Below are positions 8,506-17,294 of a stretch of DNA of 64,000 nt, one piece after another (position 1 is the stretch's first letter; each line of letters begins with the position of its first letter). Source of the stretch: an uncultured Oscillibacter sp. GTDB taxonomy: Bacteria; Bacillota; Clostridia; Oscillospirales; Oscillospiraceae. Below the pieces are notes generated by a model that was given only the letters and a program-made list of their open reading frames with translations, was not told the DNA's origin and searched no databases. The stretch is from assembly GCA_910588005.1 (NCBI GenBank), contig CAJUQM010000006.1:1-64000 (forward strand), in the 5' to 3' direction. A program made the translations under genes and the position numbers.

Positions 8506-9236
8506 GGCGTCTCCTCCTGCTGCCTGAAATAGATCGCATCCAGCTCTTCTGTGGGGCGGCCCTCCGGTGTTTCCAAGATCAGCGGTGGCTCCCAGGAAAG
8601 TCCTGGCCTACCGCCCCGGCGGGCCTCTGCCAGTACCAGGGAGGGGGCGCTGCCGGGAGTTTTGCAGACGGTCCGCAGCCGCTTGGGTTCCAGTCCGGCG
8701 CCGCGCAGGGTGCAGAGCAGATCCGTCAGCCGTTCCGGCTTGTGAACCAGACAGAGCCTGCCCCCCCAATGCAGCAGCCAGGCGGCGGCTCTGCACACAT
8801 CTCCCAGAGTGCAGGCGGTCTCCGAACGGGCTTCCCGGAGGCCGGGCGCTTCGGGGAGGCGGCCGCTGGATGGGGGATAGTAGGGGGGATTGCAGACCAC
8901 CAGGTCGAAATACCCGGCCGGGAGGAGCGCCCGGACCTCCCGCAGATCCCCCCGGAGGAAGGTGAGGCGGTCTGTCAGGCCGTTTTCCGCAGCGGTTTGG
9001 ACCGCCAGGCGGAGGGCCTGCGGTTGAAGCTCCAGGCCGGTGACGGTGAGGCGTGGCTGGCGCTGGAGCAGAAGGAGACCCAGCAGCCCTGTGCCGCTTC
9101 CCAAGTCACAGACCCGCAGCCCCGGTTTCAGCCGGGGCAGAGAGGAGAGAAGGAAGGTATCCGTCCCCGGGGGAAAGAGGGCGTCGTCCCAGACGAAGCG
9201 GTATCCCCCCGGTTTTAAAACATCCCAGTGTTCCAT
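8502..9236 (-). CDS. tRNA1(Val) (adenine37-N6)-methyltransferase-like protein
   Basis: The 244-residue Rossmann methyltransferase has the SAM motif VCDLGSGTGLLGLLL and the catalytic NPPYY tetrad motif (about residues 112-117) of N6-adenine methyltransferases of the TrmN6/YabB type. This family sits next to rsmI in many Firmicutes, which supports an RNA substrate. The ATG at 9236 has an AAAAGGAG ribosome site; the frame extends to 9482 without a better start. The gene is read from a minus-strand promoter about 300 bases away. Confidence 0.85.
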   Translation of the reverse strand: MEHWDVLKPGGYRFVWDDALFPPGTDTFLLSSLPRLKPGLRVCDLGSGTGLLGLLLLQRQPRLTVTGLELQPQALRLAVQTAAENGLTDRLTFLRGDLREVRALLPAGYFDLVVCNPPYYPPSSGRLPEAPGLREARSETACTLGDVCRAAAWLLHWGGRLCLVHKPERLTDLLCTLRGAGLEPKRLRTVCKTPGSAPSLVLAEARRGGRPGLSWEPPLILETPEGRPTEELDAIYFRQQEETP

Positions 9237-9546
9237 GGCGGACTTCTCCTTTTCAGGGCATGGTTCAAAAGCAGGTTTTGTCCCGATGCGGCGCGCGGAA
9301 TCTCTGCCGGATTGCAGCGGTAGGCGGAGGCCCTGCACCCGGAGCCAAAGGCCTCCGTCAGGCGCAGGTACAACAGCCCGCAGAGGCGGCGCCGGGTGAA
9401 CGGGCACGTGCTTTTGGCGAAACACAGAGCGGCCTATAAGGACGGCGTACCCTGGCGTCAATTCCCCGGATGAGGGAAGCATATTCCGGCAGAAGGCCGG
9501 TCAGAGCGTTTAGCAAATGGTCCTTACCCGCAAATGAGCTGGTCCT
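9237..9546 (-). other. Long leader of the trmN6-rsmI operon; no gene seen
   Basis: About 300 bases lie between the predicted minus-strand start point (near 9540) and the methyltransferase ATG. Frames in this stretch lack ribosome sites and recognisable domains. I see no riboswitch consensus. It may be only an untranslated leader or a decayed gene. Confidence 0.4.
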
Positions 9547-9599
9547 ATGATAACACACGGAGCCAACGGTTGCAAGGGACTTCCTCCTTATGCTACAAT
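9547..9599. promoter_or_regulatory. Divergent promoters sharing one palindromic -35 hexamer
   Basis: TTGCAA at 9570-9575 is its own reverse complement. Rightward it lies 18 bases from TACAAT (9594-9599), which feeds the XRE regulator; leftward it lies 17 bases from TATCAT (9547-9552 on the minus strand), which feeds trmN6-rsmI. The geometry is seen in sequence; activity is inferred. Confidence 0.55.
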
Positions 9600-9634
9600 A
9601 GGGAGGACAAACTGATCGCGAGGAGGATCATTTT

Positions 9635-10096
9635 ATGGTCACCATGGCACAGCGTATCGAGCAGCTGCGCGGAGAGCGCGGCCTCAGCCGTCCCGCCCTG
9701 TCCGTTGCCCTGGGTTTTCCCAGAATGGCAGTGGAGAAATTTGAGACGGGCCGTCAGACGCCCACCCAGGACCAGCAGGAGAAGCTGGCAGCTTTCTTCG
9801 GCGTGTCCGTGTTCTATCTGCGGGGGGAGAATAATGACCGTACCCGCATGGACGACTGGATGGACGGGGCATTTTTGGACCCGGCGCCGGCGCCCCGTCC
9901 GGCGGCACCGAAACGGGCGGCAAAGTCCGATTCCCCGGTTCCCGCCGGAGAGGGCGGCTCTATGCTGGACGCCCTGCTGGGCGGAAAAAAGTTTCAGGAG
10001 AGTCTGCGTGGGGCCGTGTTGGAGGTTCTGCGCTCCCAAGAGGGGCAGGAGCTTCTGTCAAAGGCCGTGCGGCGGGAACTGGCAAAGGGGAAGTAA
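9635..10096 (+). CDS. XRE-family helix-turn-helix regulator
   Basis: The 153-residue protein has an N-terminal Cro/CI helix-turn-helix (residues about 5-60, RIEQLRGERGLSRPALSVALG then AVEKFETGRQTP), a Pro/Ala-rich linker at about 80-110 and a helical C-terminal segment of about 40 residues (LDALLGGKKFQESLRGAVLEV) that may mediate multimerisation. The ATG follows GAGGAGG. The ligand and targets are unknown; divergence from the RNA-methyltransferase operon suggests mutual regulation at the shared promoter. Confidence 0.82.
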   Translation: MVTMAQRIEQLRGERGLSRPALSVALGFPRMAVEKFETGRQTPTQDQQEKLAAFFGVSVFYLRGENNDRTRMDDWMDGAFLDPAPAPRPAAPKRAAKSDSPVPAGEGGSMLDALLGGKKFQESLRGAVLEVLRSQEGQELLSKAVRRELAKGK

Positions 10097-10117
10097 GGGA
10101 AGCATCGGCAAACGGCA

Positions 10118-10154
10118 AGAGCCGGCGGCAGGCGTTTTGGTCTGCCGCCGGCTT
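10118..10154. terminator. Convergent terminator between XRE and AraC genes
   Basis: The arms AGCCGGCGGCAG/CTGCCGCCGGCT flank a T-containing loop. It lies between two convergent genes and can act for both. Confidence 0.7.
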
Positions 10155-10161
10155 GAATCCT

Positions 10162-11061
10162 TTAACCTGGGCCGTGCCCTTTGCGGTATTCCGAGGGGGT
10201 GCAGCCCTTTAGCTGGCGAAAGGTCTTGGTAAAATAGCTGGCGTCCTGAAAACCGCAGCGGGCGCCGATCTCTGCGGTGCTCCACGCCGTGGAGGCCAGC
10301 AGCTCCGCAGCCCGCTGTACCCGGAACTGCTTGAGATATTGGATGGGCGGCGTATCAATGGTGTTGCGAAAGCACCGCAGGCATTCACTCTCGCTGATGG
10401 CGGCGCTGCCCGCAATTGCGGCGGAGCCGATTTCTTCGCCGTAGTGTTCCTGGATAAAGCGCAGCATCCGCTTCATGCGTTCTTCAGCCCGCAGAGTCTT
10501 TTCCGGCAGGGGCTTTCTGTCTGCCGGACAGTGGCGGGAGAGGAGAAAAGCCAGGTGCGAGAGGGAACTGCGAACTTGAAGATCATATCCCGGCGGCTCC
10601 TCCGCGCAGGACTTCCAGGCGGATTCAATGGCGCAGAGCGCCCCTGGGTGCCAGGAGGCCGAACCGTCGAAGAGGACGTGCTGCGGGGCGCCCTCCGCCA
10701 GCAGCGGCTGGATGTAGTTCTGCCAAAAGGCGCTGTCGATGCTGCCGCCTACCAGCCGGGGGTGAAAGACCACCGAGTGCAGGCGGCAGTCGCTCTGTCC
10801 ATGGGGCAGGGCCGTGTGCAATACGCCGGAGGTGATAAAAAAGCCCATTCCCTGTCTCAGAATAAAGCGCTCTGTTCCGGCGGCGATAACGGCGCTGCCC
10901 GCGGTTACGATGCCGGTCTCCAGCTCCGTATGCCAGTGCCAGGGGACCGGTTCCCGCACGGGATCGTCCAGGTAGCAGGCGGCTGGGAAGAGGGCGGTGC
11001 CGTGCTGAACCAGCTCCCTGCCCTGTGGGTCTGTTGCGGAGCCGCAGGGTGAAATGGCCAT
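10162..11061 (-). CDS. AraC-family transcriptional regulator
   Basis: The 299-residue protein has an N-terminal cupin-type ligand domain (HWHTELETGIVTAG at about residues 41-55, HTALPHGQSDCRLHSVVF later) and a C-terminal pair of helix-turn-helices ending in GFQDASYFTKTFRQLKGCTPSEYRK, the AraC signature. The ATG is 6 bases after AAAAGGAGG. It is divergent from an MFS transporter whose promoter has a good -10 but no clear -35, the usual arrangement for an activator and its target. The inducer is unknown. Confidence 0.92.
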   Translation of the reverse strand: MAISPCGSATDPQGRELVQHGTALFPAACYLDDPVREPVPWHWHTELETGIVTAGSAVIAAGTERFILRQGMGFFITSGVLHTALPHGQSDCRLHSVVFHPRLVGGSIDSAFWQNYIQPLLAEGAPQHVLFDGSASWHPGALCAIESAWKSCAEEPPGYDLQVRSSLSHLAFLLSRHCPADRKPLPEKTLRAEERMKRMLRFIQEHYGEEIGSAAIAGSAAISESECLRCFRNTIDTPPIQYLKQFRVQRAAELLASTAWSTAEIGARCGFQDASYFTKTFRQLKGCTPSEYRKGHGPG

Positions 11062-11169
11062 TGCAAGCCTCCTTTTGGCGGAATTATTATAGAAATCTGC
11101 TGGATTTGTTCTATATGCCGGAAATTTTTGCTGATATAATCATATCACAAACACGGGGGGAAATGCAAT

Positions 11170-12351
11170 ATGGTTCATTTGCTGTTGGCTGTTATCTATC
11201 TCTCTTTTATCAGTCTCGGGCTGCCGGATTCCTTGCTGGGGGCGGCATGGCCGTCCATGTACGGTCAACTGGACGTGCCCGTCTCCTATGCGGGCATCAT
11301 TTCCATGGTGATTGCCGGGGGGACGGTACTCTCCAGCCTGCAGAGCGACCGCCTTACCCGCAGGCTGGGAACAGGGAAAGTCACGGCGGTCAGCGTTGGC
11401 ATGACGGCCGCGGCCCTATTTGGGTTTTCCGCCAGCGGCTCTTTTTGGCAGCTGTGCCTGTGGGCGGTCCCCTATGGACTGGGGGCGGGCAGCGTAGACG
11501 CGGCGCTGAACAACTATGTGGCCATCCACTATGCCAGCCGCCATATGAGCTGGCTCCACTGCATGTGGGGTGTGGGAACCTCGCTGGGACCCTATATCAT
11601 TGGCGGCGCGTTGACCAGCGGCGCCGGGTGGAATGTGGGATACCAGCGGGTTGCCCTCTTCCAGGTGGCGCTGACTGCGGTGCTCATCGCCAGTTTGCCC
11701 CTTTGGCGGTCCCGGCGGACAGAGGAGGACGGACTGGAGAGCGGCGGACGGTCCCGGGCGCTGTCGCTGGGGCAGATTATTCGGATCCCCGGTGTCAGGG
11801 CGGTAATGGTCACATTTTTCTGCTATTGCGCCATGGAGCAGACGGCGATTCTCTGGGCCAGCAGTTATCTGGTGCTCTGTAGAGGGGTCTCCGCGGAGAC
11901 AGCGGCGGGCTTTGCGGGGCTGTTTTGCATCGGGATCACGGTGGGGCGGGCGCTGAGCGGATTTTTAACGGTGAAACTGAGCGACGCCCAGATGGTCCGG
12001 TTGGGACAGGGGGCTGCTGCTGCGGGAATTGCCGCTATGCTGTTGCCCCTGGGAGAGACCGCCGCCTTGGCGGGGCTTGTGCTAACCGGTCTGGGCTGTG
12101 CGCCCGTCTATCCGTGCCTGATCCATTCCACACCGGCTCACTTTGGCGCAGACCGTTCTCAGGCCATCATCGGCGTGCAGATGGCCAGCGCCTATGTGGG
12201 CACCTGTTTGATGCCTCCGGTGTTCGGCATGGTTGCCGCCCATGTGACGGCGGCGCTGTTTCCTGTATACCTGCTGCTGCTTTTAGTGCTGATGGCTGCT
12301 ATGCATGAATCACTGCTGCGAAGCGGCGGAAAAGGAGAGTCCATATATTGA
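11170..12351 (+). CDS. Major facilitator superfamily transporter
   Basis: The 393-residue protein has about 12 hydrophobic segments and the loop 2-3 motif DRLTRRLGTGK between helices 2 and 3, as in MFS permeases. It resembles sugar- or aromatic-compound MFS proteins of the FucP/YbjJ kind, but the substrate cannot be named. Upstream, TATAAT lies at 11135-11140 without a consensus -35, so expression probably needs the divergent AraC activator. The start ATG follows GGGGGAAA. No strong terminator is seen directly after it. Confidence 0.85.
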   Translation: MVHLLLAVIYLSFISLGLPDSLLGAAWPSMYGQLDVPVSYAGIISMVIAGGTVLSSLQSDRLTRRLGTGKVTAVSVGMTAAALFGFSASGSFWQLCLWAVPYGLGAGSVDAALNNYVAIHYASRHMSWLHCMWGVGTSLGPYIIGGALTSGAGWNVGYQRVALFQVALTAVLIASLPLWRSRRTEEDGLESGGRSRALSLGQIIRIPGVRAVMVTFFCYCAMEQTAILWASSYLVLCRGVSAETAAGFAGLFCIGITVGRALSGFLTVKLSDAQMVRLGQGAAAAGIAAMLLPLGETAALAGLVLTGLGCAPVYPCLIHSTPAHFGADRSQAIIGVQMASAYVGTCLMPPVFGMVAAHVTAALFPVYLLLLLVLMAAMHESLLRSGGKGESIY

Positions 12352-12687
12352 ACGTGGTTCCCACTGGGGAGAAGTTCCCTCAGCCTGTGGAGAGAAGACA
12401 GGGCGGGACGTCTGATGCAGGCTGCGCGCCGTATGTGGAAGAGAGGTCCCCGTGAAAGAGCCGCGGGTCCAACCGGCGGTATGTTCGGGTATGTTCGGGC
12501 TGAGACGGGGAAAGTGGAGATAACGGCGGTTCCGGCACGGTTTGAGGCGGGGACGCTGTTTTGACTCGTGGAGTTGTCTCGCGTCCGACTCTTGGCGCAG
12601 CATCCTGCGCATGTTGGTCCAAAAGCCCCAACGGAGGGGAAGCGGTCTGGAGCTATTGATGGAAGATGAAAAAACAGCGCTTTTTTG
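12352..12687. other. Gene-free stretch after the MFS gene
   Basis: No frame here has a ribosome site or recognisable domain. A small AAAAAACAGCGCTTTTTT hairpin lies at about 12669-12686, immediately before the next promoter. Confidence 0.4.
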
Positions 12688-12716
12688 TTGGTTTTGATGG
12701 AGAATTGTGTTATAAT
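12688..12716 (+). promoter_or_regulatory. Promoter of a candidate small RNA
   Basis: TTGGTT is 17 bases from a perfect TATAAT (12711-12716), followed by A/T-rich discriminator sequence. No credible coding region begins downstream within 700 bases. Confidence 0.6.
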
Positions 12717-12721
12717 AACAT

Positions 12722-12900
12722 CGAGATGCCCGGCTGAGACCGCCTGGGGCAGACCGGCAGATGAGAAGGCCTACTCCGGTATGGATGGGAGCAGTGTACG
12801 CCGCTGTAGTCTTTTGCCCTCTTGTGCGCAGACCCTTTTTGAAAATGAGATTTCCCAAAATACAAAGAGAGGCGGCCGGACCCGCGGCCGCCTCTTCTGC
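12722..12900 (+). ncRNA. Candidate structured small RNA of unknown family
   Basis: About 180 nt lie between a good promoter and a strong hairpin (AGAGGCGGCC/GGCCGCCTCT, 12867-12896). Within it GGGCAGAC (about 12750) can pair with GTC-TTT-TGCCC (about 12817), enclosing further GC-rich stems. No frame with a ribosome site fits. It resembles no riboswitch I know; a 6S-like or other regulatory RNA is possible but unproven. The T run after the hairpin is poor. Confidence 0.4.
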
Positions 12901-13150
12901 TGGCTTGAATATTCAAATCGGGGAGGGATAGAGCCGCAGGGACGGACAATATCCCCAGAACATGGTCGGGCCGGCCGGTATTCCGCAGTGCGCCGCCGGC
13001 GGAGGCCATGCCGGGTTTTCGCATGGTTGTTTTGCCGGTCAAAGTACCGCGGCCTTTCCATAGGCACGGATGGTTTCTAGGTATATCCGGTAAAAATGCG
13101 GAGATTTCCCCTCCTGCGGGAAATTTACCCGCTCTGTCAGACTCTTGCCC

Positions 13151-13179
13151 TTGCAATGGGTGGTAGCGTGTGCTATACT
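13151..13179 (+). promoter_or_regulatory. Promoter upstream of the PfkB kinase gene
   Basis: TTGCAA is 17 bases from TATACT (13174-13179). The start codon of the kinase is about 285 bases downstream, so a leader with GC-rich hairpins (for example about 13230-13255) precedes the gene. Confidence 0.6.
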
Positions 13180-13469
13180 GCAAAATCAAAAAGGCGGAAT
13201 GGGTGAGCGGTATGCTTTTTCCAAAAGATTGCGGCGGGCCGTTTGCCGCCGCAGGCCCGCTTTCCGGCAGTTTTGACATCTGCTTATCTCTATGCCCTGC
13301 CGGCCGCGGTGCTGGAGGGTTTCCCCGGCGGAACCGATCTGCTGCCGTCCGTTTTTCTGCGCGCTGTCTGCCGGGGGCCTCTTTGTGCGGACGGCGCACA
13401 AGCAGCCGTGAGCGGTGCCGGGCCGTCCGTAAATTTGCTTTTTTTTGGAAACGATGGGAGGATGCCGCT

Positions 13470-14411
13470 ATGACGGACATTACCACAATTGGAGAGATAT
13501 TGATTGATCTGACGCAGACCGGTGTCAGTGCGGCGGGTGTGCCCCAGTTTGCGGCCAATCCAGGCGGAGCGCCCGCCAACGTGGCGGTGGCGGCATCTCG
13601 TTTGGGAGCGAAAACGGCCTTTATCGGGAAGGCGGGAGAGGATGGATTTGGAATCTATCTCCGCCAGGTGCTGGAGGAAAACAACGTGGACTGCTCCGGC
13701 CTGCGCGCCGGCAGGCAGGCCACCACCATGGCCATTGTCTCTGTAGACGCAAAGGGCGAGCGGGGATTTCGCTTTATCCGGGGTGCCGACCAGGAGCTGA
13801 CGCCCCAGGAGGTGGATGAGCAGGCGGTGCTGAACAGCAAAATCCTTCACTTTGGCTCTGTGAGCCTGACGCCGGGCATTGCCCGCAATGCCACAATCTT
13901 TGCCGCCCGGACAGCCCACAAAAGCGGGCGGCTTGTGAGCTATGACCCGAACTACCGTCCGGCTCTCTGGGCCAGTGAGGGCGACGCTGTGGAGTGGATG
14001 CGGATTCCTCTGCCCCTGGTGGACATTATCAAACTGTCGGAGGAGGAGCTGCCCCTGCTTACCGGCGTCTCCGATCCTGCGGCGGGCAGTGAAATTTTGG
14101 CGGAACAGGGCGTAAGGCTGGCGTTGGTGACGATGGGCGGCAGCGGGGTGTTCTGCCGCTGGCGGGAAGAGACTTTTACGGTTCCCGGCGTCTCCGTTCA
14201 AGTGGCGGATACCAACGGCGCGGGGGATACCTTTTTCGGCGCTGTGCTCAGCCGTCTCAGCCGCCGGGACGGGCCGCCCCTGGAGGGGCTGGAGCGGGTG
14301 GAGCTGGAGGAAATTCTGGCCTTTGCCAACCGGGCGGCGGCGCTTACTTGCTCTCGCAGCGGTGCGATTCCCGCCATGCCGGCCTTGGAAGAGGTTGAAA
14401 ATAGGGCCTGA
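13470..14411 (+). CDS. PfkB-family carbohydrate kinase (fructokinase-like)
   Basis: The 313-residue protein is a ribokinase-superfamily enzyme. It has the N-terminal GEILIDLTQ strand, NPGGAPANVAVAASRLG (about residues 30-46) and the C-terminal ATP/anion-hole motif DTNGAGDTFFGAVL with the catalytic Asp. Fructokinase is the closest type, but 2-keto-3-deoxygluconate and related sugars are alternatives. The frame is open back to 13170; ATG 13470 with GGGAGG matches family length. An isomerase gene follows 171 bases later. Confidence 0.88.
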   Translation: MTDITTIGEILIDLTQTGVSAAGVPQFAANPGGAPANVAVAASRLGAKTAFIGKAGEDGFGIYLRQVLEENNVDCSGLRAGRQATTMAIVSVDAKGERGFRFIRGADQELTPQEVDEQAVLNSKILHFGSVSLTPGIARNATIFAARTAHKSGRLVSYDPNYRPALWASEGDAVEWMRIPLPLVDIIKLSEEELPLLTGVSDPAAGSEILAEQGVRLALVTMGGSGVFCRWREETFTVPGVSVQVADTNGAGDTFFGAVLSRLSRRDGPPLEGLERVELEEILAFANRAAALTCSRSGAIPAMPALEEVENRA

Positions 14412-14582
14412 GAGGGAAGCGCGTGGGGATCTCCATAGCGTCCGGCTCCGGACCGGCGGCCAGGCATGGCTTTTGAAGGACGCCGCGGTTATTTGAAAAT
14501 ATCACCGTCACGCGGGGCGAAAGACGCGGACGGCTGTCCGGACCGTATAAATGCGTGGCGCTGATGCAGAGGAGGCGCAGGG

Positions 14583-15368
14583 ATGAAGTTTCTGAAATCC
14601 GTGTGTATTGAACCCATGTATTGGGAACTTCCCTTTCTGGACCGCTTCCGGGCGGCAAGAGAGGATGGGTTTGACTTTGTTGAATTCTGGAGCTGGACCG
14701 GCCGGGATCTGGATGCGGTGAAGTCCGCCGCGGAGAGAGCCGGGATCCGCATCGCGGGCTTTAACGGCGACGCGGAACTCTCACTCATTGACCCCGCCCA
14801 GCGGGAGGCGTATTTGGCGTTTCTGCGGGAATCTATCGCGGCGGCCAGGAAGGTGGGCGCCCGCAGTTTAACGATCCACTCCAACGGCTTGGGGGAGGGC
14901 GGCACGGTGATCAACAGCTATCCCGAACTCTCCGATACTGTGAAGCTCTGCGCCATGTTCCACACCCTGCTGGAGTGCGCCAGGATTGCGGAGGAGAGCG
15001 GCGTCCAAATCAATCTGGAGCCGCTGAACACCTCTGTAGACCACGTGGGGAATTACCTGCGCACCACCCAAATGGCGGCAGAGATGATCCGGCTCATTGG
15101 GTCTCCCATGCTGGGGGTCTTATACGACGTGTATCATATGCAGCTCAATGAGGGCAGCCTGTGCGAACATATTCTGGCCCATGGCCGCCAGTTTGGGCAT
15201 GTTCATATAGCCGATGTTCCGGGACGCCACGAGCCGGGTACTGGGGAGATCAACTATCCCAAGGTGATCTCCTGCCTGGAGGAGGCGGGATATACCGGCC
15301 TCGTGGGATTTGAGCTGATTCCCCGAGCTTCCACCGCAGAGGCGGTAAAGGCCATTATGCGGCTTTGA
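14583..15368 (+). CDS. TIM-barrel sugar isomerase, hydroxypyruvate isomerase-like
   Basis: The 261-residue protein belongs to the xylose-isomerase-like TIM-barrel (AP endonuclease 2) family. Metal-site and active-site segments visible are NLEPLN (Glu), YDVYHMQ, HVHIADVPGRHEPGTGEINY and GFELIP. This pattern is closest to hydroxypyruvate isomerase (Hyi) and related sugar epimerases. Together with the preceding kinase it suggests a small sugar or sugar-acid pathway. The start follows GAGGAGG. Confidence 0.82.
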   Translation: MKFLKSVCIEPMYWELPFLDRFRAAREDGFDFVEFWSWTGRDLDAVKSAAERAGIRIAGFNGDAELSLIDPAQREAYLAFLRESIAAARKVGARSLTIHSNGLGEGGTVINSYPELSDTVKLCAMFHTLLECARIAEESGVQINLEPLNTSVDHVGNYLRTTQMAAEMIRLIGSPMLGVLYDVYHMQLNEGSLCEHILAHGRQFGHVHIADVPGRHEPGTGEINYPKVISCLEEAGYTGLVGFELIPRASTAEAVKAIMRL

Positions 15369-15397
15369 GGGCGGCGGGCAGTCAGGAAAAACGCTGT

Positions 15398-15449
15398 AAA
15401 AAACAGGAGAATGGGGAGACCTGCCGGTTTTCCCATTCTCCTGTTTTTT
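15398..15449. terminator. Bidirectional terminator between the isomerase and citrate synthase genes
   Basis: An 18-bp perfect stem (AAAAAACAGGAGAATGGG and complement) ends in T6 on the plus strand and T6 on the minus strand. Confidence 0.92.
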
Positions 15450-15478
15450 GCGGATGTACCGGCTGCCGGAAAGCTGCC

Positions 15479-16885
15479 TCAGTACCGCTCCGACAGCGGC
15501 ACATAGGGAGTCCGCCGGGTGACGGTTTTGTAAGCGGGACGGATGATGCGGGGGTCCTCGGCACAGCACTCCTCAATGCGGTGGGCGCACCAGCCGGGCA
15601 TGCGGGCGCTGGCAAAAATGGCGGTGTACAGGTCGGTGGGAATGCCCAGCAGTTTGTATACAAAGCCGGAGTAGAGATCCACATTGGCGCAGATGGGCTT
15701 GTCGGAATTCCGCTCCTCCCGGAACACCTCCGGGGCCAGACGCTCCACGGATTCAATGAGATCCAGCTCTTTGACCATGCCCTTTTTCTCCGCTAGATGG
15801 CGGGAGAACTGCTTTAAAATCTCGGCCCGGGGGTCGGAGAGGGTGTAGACCGCGTGTCCCATGCCGTAGATGAGGCCAGTGCCGTCCCCCAGCTGGCGGC
15901 GGAGGATGCGGACCAGCTGGTCTTTCACCTGACCGTCGTCGCTCCAGTCCCGAATGGCCCGCTTGAGGTACTGCATCATCTCCACCACCTTGATGTTGGC
16001 GCCGCCGTGGCGGAAGCCCTTCAGCGCCCCTACCGCCGCGGCGATGGAGGAGTAGAAGTCCGTACCGGAGGAAGTCAGCACCCGGCAGGCGAAGGTGGAG
16101 TTGTTGCCGCCGCCGTGCTCGGCGTGGAGGATCATGCAAAGATCCAGGAGTTTTGCCTCATCGTCGTCAAACTTTGTGTCCTCCCGCAGGGAATAGAGGA
16201 AGTTTTGAGCCACGCTCAGATCTGTCCGGGGGCGGTGGAGGTACAGGCTCTCCCCGTCGAAGTAGTGGCGTTTGGCGGCGTAGGAGTGGGCCACGATGGT
16301 GGGCGTCCGGGCCACCATGCGGAAGGACTTGAAGAGTTCGTTCTCCAGCGTCATGTTCTCCGCCTCGCCGTCGTGGGAGTGAAGGGCTACGATGCAGCTC
16401 TCCAGCTTGTTCATAATATTTTTGTTGGGGGAGCGGAGGATCATGTCCTCGCTGAAATAGCCGGGAAGCTGGCTCCATTTGGCCATGAGGTACTGGAATT
16501 CTGTCAGCTGGGAGGCCGTGGGCAGCTGGCCGAAGAGCAGCAGGTACACCGTCTCCTCAAAGCCGAAGCGGTCCTCGGCGATGCACTGCTGGATAATGTC
16601 GTTGATGCTGATGCCCCGGTAGAACAGCCGGCCCGGCCGGGGGACCTTCTGACCGTCCTCCAGGTCGTAGCCGTCCACATCGCCGATGGAGGTGACGCCG
16701 GCGACGACACCGGTGCCGTTGGGATAACGCAGTCCCCGCATAACGCCCTCACCGGACTGACTGGAGGGAAAGATGTCGTTTTCACGGATGAAGTCCTCGG
16801 AGCCGCTGACAAAGGACAGAGAGGACTCGATCAGGTCCTGGTGCCGGAGCATCCGGCGCAGGTCCCGGTCAACTTTGTAAGACAT
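15479..16885 (-). CDS. Citrate synthase
   Basis: The 468-residue protein is a type II-like citrate synthase that condenses oxaloacetate and acetyl-CoA. Catalytic segments are ILHAEHGGGNNSTFACRV (His), YGMGHAVYTLSDPRA (His, with Ala where Pro is more common) and CANVDLYSGFVYKLLGIP (Asp). The N-terminus carries about 50 extra residues compared with classical short forms. It is transcribed divergently from the aconitase-IDH pair, each from a clear promoter. In an anaerobe the set probably makes 2-oxoglutarate for glutamate. Confidence 0.93.
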   Translation of the reverse strand: MSYKVDRDLRRMLRHQDLIESSLSFVSGSEDFIRENDIFPSSQSGEGVMRGLRYPNGTGVVAGVTSIGDVDGYDLEDGQKVPRPGRLFYRGISINDIIQQCIAEDRFGFEETVYLLLFGQLPTASQLTEFQYLMAKWSQLPGYFSEDMILRSPNKNIMNKLESCIVALHSHDGEAENMTLENELFKSFRMVARTPTIVAHSYAAKRHYFDGESLYLHRPRTDLSVAQNFLYSLREDTKFDDDEAKLLDLCMILHAEHGGGNNSTFACRVLTSSGTDFYSSIAAAVGALKGFRHGGANIKVVEMMQYLKRAIRDWSDDGQVKDQLVRILRRQLGDGTGLIYGMGHAVYTLSDPRAEILKQFSRHLAEKKGMVKELDLIESVERLAPEVFREERNSDKPICANVDLYSGFVYKLLGIPTDLYTAIFASARMPGWCAHRIEECCAEDPRIIRPAYKTVTRRTPYVPLSERY

Positions 16886-16977
16886 ATCGCATAACCGCCT
16901 TTCATTGAGAACCGGTGACGGAACAGGAATCCGCCTTGGTATGCCTCCCGGGCTGCGGGGGAAGAGAGTATTTTTCC

Positions 16978-17006
16978 ATTATAACCTATCACGGAGCTTT
17001 TTTCAA
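16978..17006 (-). promoter_or_regulatory. Citrate synthase promoter
   Basis: On the minus strand TTGAAA is 17 bases from a perfect TATAAT, about 90 bases upstream of the start codon. Confidence 0.72.
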
Positions 17007-17084
17007 TCCCGTTATTTCGACCGGCGGCAGAGTAATGGGGCCGGGGGTGCGTAAGCTTCTCCGAAACGATGTTTATAAAACGGC

Positions 17085-17113
17085 TTTCCAAACCGCGGCG
17101 GACGTGCTATAAT
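17085..17113 (+). promoter_or_regulatory. Aconitase-IDH operon promoter
   Basis: TTTCCA is 17 bases from TATAAT (17108-17113). It is back to back with the citrate synthase promoter, about 80 bases apart, which would allow joint control. Confidence 0.65.
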
Positions 17114-17294
17114 AGCCGCAGAACAGCGGTTGCAATTTTGATCCCGGCCGCTTTTCCGGCCTCGCCGGGGACGCCGGGACATCTGGCGGGCAGCGGTATG
17201 AGGACGGACGTCTTTTTGCCGGACCTGGATAAAAACACTTCCTGGCAGACGTGCTCTGGGCCGTCTGGATACCGGATTTTAGGAGGTTTCTCAA

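Noticed and set aside
12722..12790. TPP riboswitch suggested by a CTGAGA block
   Set aside because: The second conserved TPP block is missing, as is a thiamine gene downstream.
13170..13469. N-terminal extension of the PfkB kinase by 100 codons
   Set aside because: Its first codon overlaps the -10 box of the predicted promoter, the extra residues match nothing in the family, and ATG 13470 has a good ribosome site.
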